Translations under genes and position numbers: made by a program | In this document: positions 57,986 to 64,000 of the stretch, in pieces | How positions within the stretch are numbered: position 1 is the stretch's first letter | Layout: every line of letters begins with the position of its first letter | From: Owenia fusiformis | Lineage: Eukaryota; Annelida; Polychaeta; Sabellida; Oweniidae | Assembly: GCA_903813345.2 (NCBI GenBank) | Contig: CAIIXF020000004.1 | Span: forward strand, 18,771,513-18,835,512 | Direction of reading: 5' to 3' | DNA: 64,000 nucleotides | Notes under the pieces: generated by a model | What the model saw: only the letters and a program-made list of their open reading frames with translations | Told to the model about the DNA's origin: nothing | Databases searched by the model: none

Positions 57986-58935
57986 AAATATAATATTAGG
58001 GCTAGGAGGAAATTTATATGTTAAGAGAATGTGAAACATCATCACATCTCATACCATTATGTGTACCAAAGTCTATGATACAGTATGATACATTATTCCC
58101 TTGAGAAAACAATGTTAAAGTAAGATGCATTAAGTACCATAGCATGTACAAAATCTGAGCTACAAGACTATGAGAAGTATTTTGATTGATTTGATATAGA
58201 TTTTCAATGAAGCTAGTGCCATATTCACTGTGGGTAATTGAAACTATTGGTGTATGGTTGACTTGCTCATCTATTGTATATATAGTGTGAACTTGGGGGT
58301 TTGGGAATAGGAGAGGGAACAGAGGTTGACAAGTTACATGTAGTTTGTTATAGTCTTGTTTAAAATTGACCAACAATATGAATATATCATTCTACCAGTT
58401 CATCCCATTCACTTATAACTTAAAAGTCCATAGTTCATATAACTCTAGGCAACAATTCTCAATACTGATATGAAATGTTAAGGATATTAATATTGAAAAC
58501 ATGCAATGAAAGCATTTCTCTTACAACATAATAATTACTAGATATTAAGACATATCATCTGGGAAATTGCTTGAGACCATGAAATATGCACTTTACTGAT
58601 CTCCAACATTTATTTTTTGCTATTTGTCCCTCTTGAGGATAAATGCAGATATTATTGATGATTTATCTTCATTGCATCTTTTACAAGAAATGTGATGTAA
58701 ACTCATTAATGCAACACTTGCTCAAGTCATAAATCATGATTTAGTTTAACACAGAACTAATGTATCATCTTGATCTATGGTGCCCATGTTGTTCCAACCT
58801 CACTGAAAGTCATAATACTTGTATAGAATTTGTCATAGATTCTTATCTTAAGTTTTCATTCTGAAGTTCCACTAAATTCAATTTCTAAGATTGGTGACAT
58901 TGATGAAAAAGATGAAAGCACTGATAACTTTAAAT

Positions 58936-61900
58936 ATCGTAACATATGATATTAAACAATTGTCAATGTAAATTGTCTATTGACATGTTACCTTAACAAT
59001 GATTCAATTCATCGCAACATGTGATATTAAACAATTGTCAATGTAAATTGTCTATTGACATGTTACCTTAACAATGATTCAATTCATCGCAACATGTGAT
59101 ATTAAACAATTGTCAATGTAAATTGTTTATTGACAGGTTACCTTAACAATGATTCAATTCATCGCAACATGTGATATTAAACAATTGTCAATGTAAATTG
59201 TCTATTGACATGTTACCTTAACAATGATTCAATTCATCGCAACATGTGATATTAAACAAATGTCAGTGTAAATTGTTTATTGACATGTTACCTTAACAAT
59301 GATTCAATTCATCGCAACATGTGATATTAAACAATTGTCAATGTAAATTGTTTATTGACCAATTCATCACAACATGTGATATTAAACAATTGTCAATGTA
59401 AATTGTCTATTGACATGTTACCTTAACAATGATTCAATTCATCGCAACATGTGATATTAAACAATTGTCAATATAAATTGTCTATTGACATGTTACCTTA
59501 ACAATGATTCAATTCATCGCAACATGTGATATTAAACAATTGTCAGTGTAAATTGTTTATTGACATGTTACCTTAACAATGATTCAATTCATCGCAACAT
59601 GTGATATTAAACAATTGTCAGTGTAAATTGTTTATTGACATGTTACCTTAACAATGATTCAATTCATCGCAACATGTGATATTAAACAATTGTCAATGTA
59701 AATTGTCTATTGACATGTTACCTTAACAATGATTCAATTCATCGCAACATGTGATATTAAACAATTGTCAGTGTAAATTGTCTATTGACATGTTACCTTA
59801 ACAATGATTCAATTCATCGCAACATGTGATATTAAACAATTGTCAGTGTAAATTGTCTATTGACATGTTACCTTAACAATGATTCAATTCATCGCAACAT
59901 GTGATATTAAACAATTGTCAATGTAAATTGTTTATTGACATGTTACCTTAACAATGATTCAATTCATCGCAACATGTGATATTAAACAATTGTCAATGTA
60001 AATTGTCTATTGACATGTAACCTTAACAATGATTCAATTCATCGCAACATGTGATATTAAACAATTGTCAATGTAAATTGTCTATTGACATGTTACCTTA
60101 ACAATGATTCAATTCATCGCAACATGTGATATTAAACAATTGTCAGTGTAAATTGTTTATTGACATGTTACCTTAACAATGATTCAATTCATCGCAACAT
60201 GTGATATTAAACAAATGTCAGTGTAAATTGTTTATTGACATGTAACCTTAACAATGATTCAATTCATCACAGTATGTGATATTAAACAATTGTCAATGTA
60301 AATTGTCTATTGACATGTTACCTTAACAATGATTCAATTCATCGCAACATGTGATATTAAACAAATGTCAGTGTAAATTGTCTATTGACAGGTTACCTTA
60401 ACAATGATTCAATGCATCGCAACATGTGATATTAAACAATTGTCAATGTAAATTGTTTATTGACAGGTTACCTTAACAATGATTCAATTCATTGCAACAT
60501 GTGATATTAAACAATTGTCAATGTAAATTGTCTATTGACATGTTACCTTAACAATGATTCAATTCATCGCAACATGTGATATTAAACAATTGTCAATGTA
60601 AATTGTTTATTGACAGGTTACCTTAACAATGATTCAATTCATCGCAAAATGTGATATTAAACAATTGTCAATACAAATTGTTTATTGACAAGTAACCTTA
60701 ACAATGATTCAATTCATCGCAACATGTGATATTAAACAAATGTCAATGTAAATTGTTTATTGACATGTTACCTTAACAATGATTCAATTCATCGCAAAAT
60801 GTGATATTAAACAAATGTCAGTGTAAATTGTTTATTGACATGTAACCTTAACAATGATTCAAATCATCGCAAAATGTGATATTAAACAAATGTCAGTGTA
60901 AATTGTTTATTGACATGTTACCTTAACAATGATTCAATTCATCGCAACATGTGATATTAAACAATTGTCAGTTTAAATTGTCTATTGACATGTTACCTTA
61001 ACAATGATTCAATTCATCGCAACATGTGATATTAAACAATTGTCAATGTAAATTGTTTATTGACAGGTTACCTTAACAATGATTCAATTCATCGCAACAT
61101 GTGATATTAAACAATTGTCAATGTAAATTGTTTATTGACAGGTTACCTTAACAATGATTCAATTCATCGCAACATGTGATATTAAACAATTGTCAATGTA
61201 AATTGTCTATTGACATGTTACCTTAACAATGATTCAATTCATCGCAACATGTGATATTAAACAATTGTCAATGTAAATTGTCTATTGACATGTTACCTTA
61301 ACAATGATTCAATTCATCGCAACATGTGATATTAAACAATTGTCAATGTAAATTGTCTATTGACATGTTACCTTAACAATGATTCAATTCATCGCAACAT
61401 GTGATATTAAACAATTGTCAATGTAAATTGTTTATTGACAGGTTACCTTAACAATGATTCAATTCATCGCAACATGTGATATTAAACAATTGTCAATGTA
61501 AATTGTCTATTGACATGTTACCTTAACAATGATTCAATTCATCGCAACATGTGATATTAAACAAATGTCAGTGTAAATTGTCTATTGACAGGTTACCTTA
61601 ACAATGATTCAATTCATCGCAACATGTGATATTAAACAATTGTCAATGTAAATTGTCTATTGACATGTTACCTTAACAATGATTCAATTCATCGCAACAT
61701 GTGATATTAAACAATTGTCAATGTAAATTGTCTATTGACATGTTACCTTAACAATGATTCAATTCATCGCAACATGTGATATTAAACAATTGTCAATGTA
61801 AATTGTCTATTGACATGTAACCTTAACAATGATTCAATTCATCGCAACATGTGATATTAAACAATTGTCAATGTAAATTGTCTATTGACATGTTACCTTA

Positions 61901-62272
61901 ACAATGATTCAATTCATCGCAACATGTGATATTAAACAATTGTCAATGTAAATTGTCTATTGACAGGTTACCTTAACAATGATTCAATTCATCGCAAAAT
62001 GTGATATTAAACAATTGTCAATGTAAATTGTCTATTGACATGTTACCTTAACAATGATTCAATTCATCGCAACATGTGATATTAAACAATTGTCAATATA
62101 AATTGTCTATTGACATGTTACCTTAACAATGATTCAATTCATCACAGTATGTGATATAAAACAATTGTCAATGTAAATTGTTTATTGACATGTTACCTTA
62201 ACATTGATTCAATTCATCGCAACATGTGATATTAAACAATTGTCAATGTAAATTGTTTATTGTCATGTCAAT
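58936..62272. repeat. Satellite array, 75-bp monomer, about 44 copies
   Basis: Monomer starts AATTCATCGCAACATGTGAT; each contains TGTCAAT ... ATTGACA, a potential stem. Exact 300-bp periodicity of the text (4 monomers). One monomer near 59360 is truncated. Nearly uniform copies suggest recent homogenisation. Confidence 0.95.
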
Positions 62273-63134
62273 TCATTGGCTTTTCACACTCTCCCATTTT
62301 TCAACTGTTTTCAATTGCTCACCCATTTCAATTCTGCATTGTCCCTTTTGCATTATTTCTTCAGATTGTTTACCAGCAATTAATTGTATGAGTTGAAAGT
62401 GTTGGCTAAATAATAGTTCTGACATTTATGCCTCCCAATGATAGCTGCCCTGGAAGATGCCTATTAGTTGCCAACTCATTCATGGATCATGCACGGTTCA
62501 CTCAACAGATTTATGTCCCAAATATAAGGATATGAACTTATTCATTAATTATCATGTCAGAGTGGCCCAAACTGCAAAGGCTCTGTTTAAATTAATACCA
62601 AGATTCTATGAGTTATGGCATCATATATGAATGTCGATTTTTGACCAATGAAAAGACTGAACCATTGTGGCAAAATGGGGAGAGTTCAATCTAAGATCAT
62701 AATTATTTAGCACAAATAACAGAACTAAGGTTTTCTTTATGATTCTAATATGGAGCCATTTTGGTATGGAAGTTCTTGCTTAAATAGGCGTCATACCTAG
62801 TAATCCATAGCTCCAACTAAATTGTTTTTATTGGGATATCATTTATCAGATTAGAATGTAGATTAGATTGGAAGGTCTTCATAAATTCTTACTTCATGCT
62901 TATTTTGTTACATACAGTATTGCTACATGTATCAGTGCCTGTGTTATTCTTAGTGCTGTCTCTGGTTATATTTTCTGATATTGTTGATGTGTCCTATAAA
63001 AATGTCTCTCCTTGGGAGGGCAAAGCTACATCCTCATTGCTCATTTGTGTTCAGTAGATTTCTAATCTAGATTTCTTTCTTAGGTAGAATGGTAGATTAG
63101 TTGGATGGAAAATGTGAACATTTGGATTTTGGTT
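62273..63134. other. Unique sequence between satellite and possible exon
   Basis: No repeat or coding signal recognised. Confidence 0.4.
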
Positions 63135-63422
63135 TCATACAATTTGTTTTCTTTGTTTTTTCTTCAAATAAGAAAGTAGGGCATTTGATAGTATTTTAAA
63201 ACTGAATATAATAACACAAAAAATTACAGTTGTATTACAAAAACGGGTGTTCATGTGTTTATCATTCACAAATGTTTCAATCTGCCAAGGTTTGAAGCAG
63301 TCTTCTTGATGTGATGTAACAACAAATGTCATATAATATCCTTCCTTTCCTTCAAAAGGTTCAACAAAATTCTCAAACTGAATCTCAAACATTGTTTGCA
63401 GCCTCTTTCCAATTAATTGATA
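63135..63422 (-). CDS. Possible exon of another minus-strand gene
   Basis: After a strong acceptor (TTCCTTGCAG) the frame reads YQLIGKRLQTMFEIQFENFV, EPFEGKEGYYMTFVV and EDCFKPWQIETFVNDKH, which looks like real protein. A donor could be GTAATA near 63200. Otherwise the frame runs on through a hydrophobic stretch to KKKQRKQIV and a stop at 63135. No upstream exon is visible before the window ends. Family unknown. Confidence 0.35.
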   Translation of the reverse strand, partial: YQLIGKRLQTMFEIQFENFVEPFEGKEGYYMTFVVTSHQEDCFKPWQIETFVNDKHMNTRFCNTTVIFCVIIFSFKILSNALLSYLKKKQRKQIV

Positions 63423-63820
63423 CTGCAAGGAACACAGCCAGTTAAAGCCACCATTAAGATAGCAAAATATAATCTCTTGACTAAATGTAGCACATCAAAC
63501 TCGGAACATATTTTCCAAAACTGATGTGATTTGCATTGATCTAACTGCCGAACACTAGGTTTGTCGAATGAAGCACTTCGAAGAATTGCAATGTGGTTAT
63601 GAAAAGAGGTGTTTATCAATTGCAAAATGTTCCAGTGTAAAGCGCCAGTATTTTCATTTGAAGCAATGCCATTTTTCGCTTGAAAGCTTTGAAAGATTAT
63701 GATGTCAAAAAGGTTCATGAATTTGTTGATCCACAAAATATTGCATTTATATGAGATATTTCTAATAATGATTGGACATTTCAAAGCCAGTGGGCAATTT
63801 AGCACCTGTTCAATCATATA

Positions 63821-64000
63821 ACACCAACCACAAGATGCATCACTGCAAGTCGCAATCATGTGTCCCTGCAAAATGTGTCCTTGCAAGTCACAATCATGTG
63901 ACACCAACCACAAGATGCAACACTGCAAGTCACAATCATGTGTCCCTGCAAAATGTGTCCTTGCAAGTCACAATCATGTGACACCAACCACAAGATGCAA
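63821..64000. repeat. 80-bp tandem repeat running off the window end
   Basis: Units start at 63821, 63901 and 63981 with ACACCAACCACAAGATGCA; a half-unit with CAAGTCACAATCATGTG occurs inside. Confidence 0.85.

Noticed and set aside
63413-63928. 171-codon minus-strand frame
   Set aside because: Its 5' half is the 80-bp tandem repeat, and it overlaps the better supported acceptor of the possible exon in another frame.

Overview
This is AT-rich, intron-rich animal DNA. Coding exons of 54 to about 1140 bp carry GT-AG junctions and sit in a sea of minisatellites, a 75-bp satellite and many short terminal-inverted-repeat transposons. There is no operon, ribosome-binding site or other prokaryotic feature. 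The DSL, discoidin and EGF domains, the TTAA- and hAT-type MITEs and the dense tandem repeats fit a marine invertebrate, perhaps a mollusc or another lophotrochozoan. That placement is inference.

Gene A occupies most of the minus strand, from 52647 down to 5859. It can be read as one gene of about 1534 codons or as two neighbours. The upstream part (25441-52647) has a signal-peptide exon and three cysteine-bearing ectodomain exons. The downstream part (5859-16983) has 11 exons whose phases all agree. It encodes about 1269 residues: a cysteine-rich N-terminus, a beta-rich ectodomain, and five membrane segments with two large extracellular loops. I do not recognise the family.

Gene B (28377-36998, plus strand) lies wholly inside the 12.9-kb intron between the second and third exons of gene A, in antisense. 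Its 11 exons encode a secreted protein of about 476 residues: signal peptide, short coiled coil, one DSL domain (the Notch-ligand module), one F5/8C (discoidin) domain, an unassigned stretch, and a C-terminal EGF-like domain. There is no transmembrane segment.

The most striking pattern is that many intronic minisatellites are amplified splice junctions. In gene B, arrays with units of 109, 64, 60, 97 and 32 bp each contain an edge of the neighbouring exon plus its acceptor or donor, and a 31-bp array repeats an acceptor-like motif. Gene A has the same arrangement at exon 7 (109-bp unit), and possibly at exon 5. The result is rows of decoy splice sites beside the true ones.

Layout. 0-5.2 kb: a cluster of MITEs, including a piggyBac-like element nested in another MITE. 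5.9-17 kb: gene A, downstream part. 17.2-19.1 kb: 33-bp array split by a hAT-like element. 20.7-22.5 kb: repeats. 24.8-28.0 kb: TTAA-flanked elements and two gene A exons. 28.4-37.0 kb: gene B. 37.4-38.2 kb: hairpin elements. 39.4-40.3 kb: gene A exon and a hAT-like MITE. 42.7-50.4 kb: 36-, 37- and 34-bp arrays and a 1.2-kb inverted-repeat element. 52.5 kb: gene A first exon. 54.4-57 kb: 39- and 50-bp arrays. 57.4-58.0 kb: foldback element. 58.9-62.3 kb: 75-bp satellite. 63.1-63.4 kb: a possible exon of another minus-strand gene.
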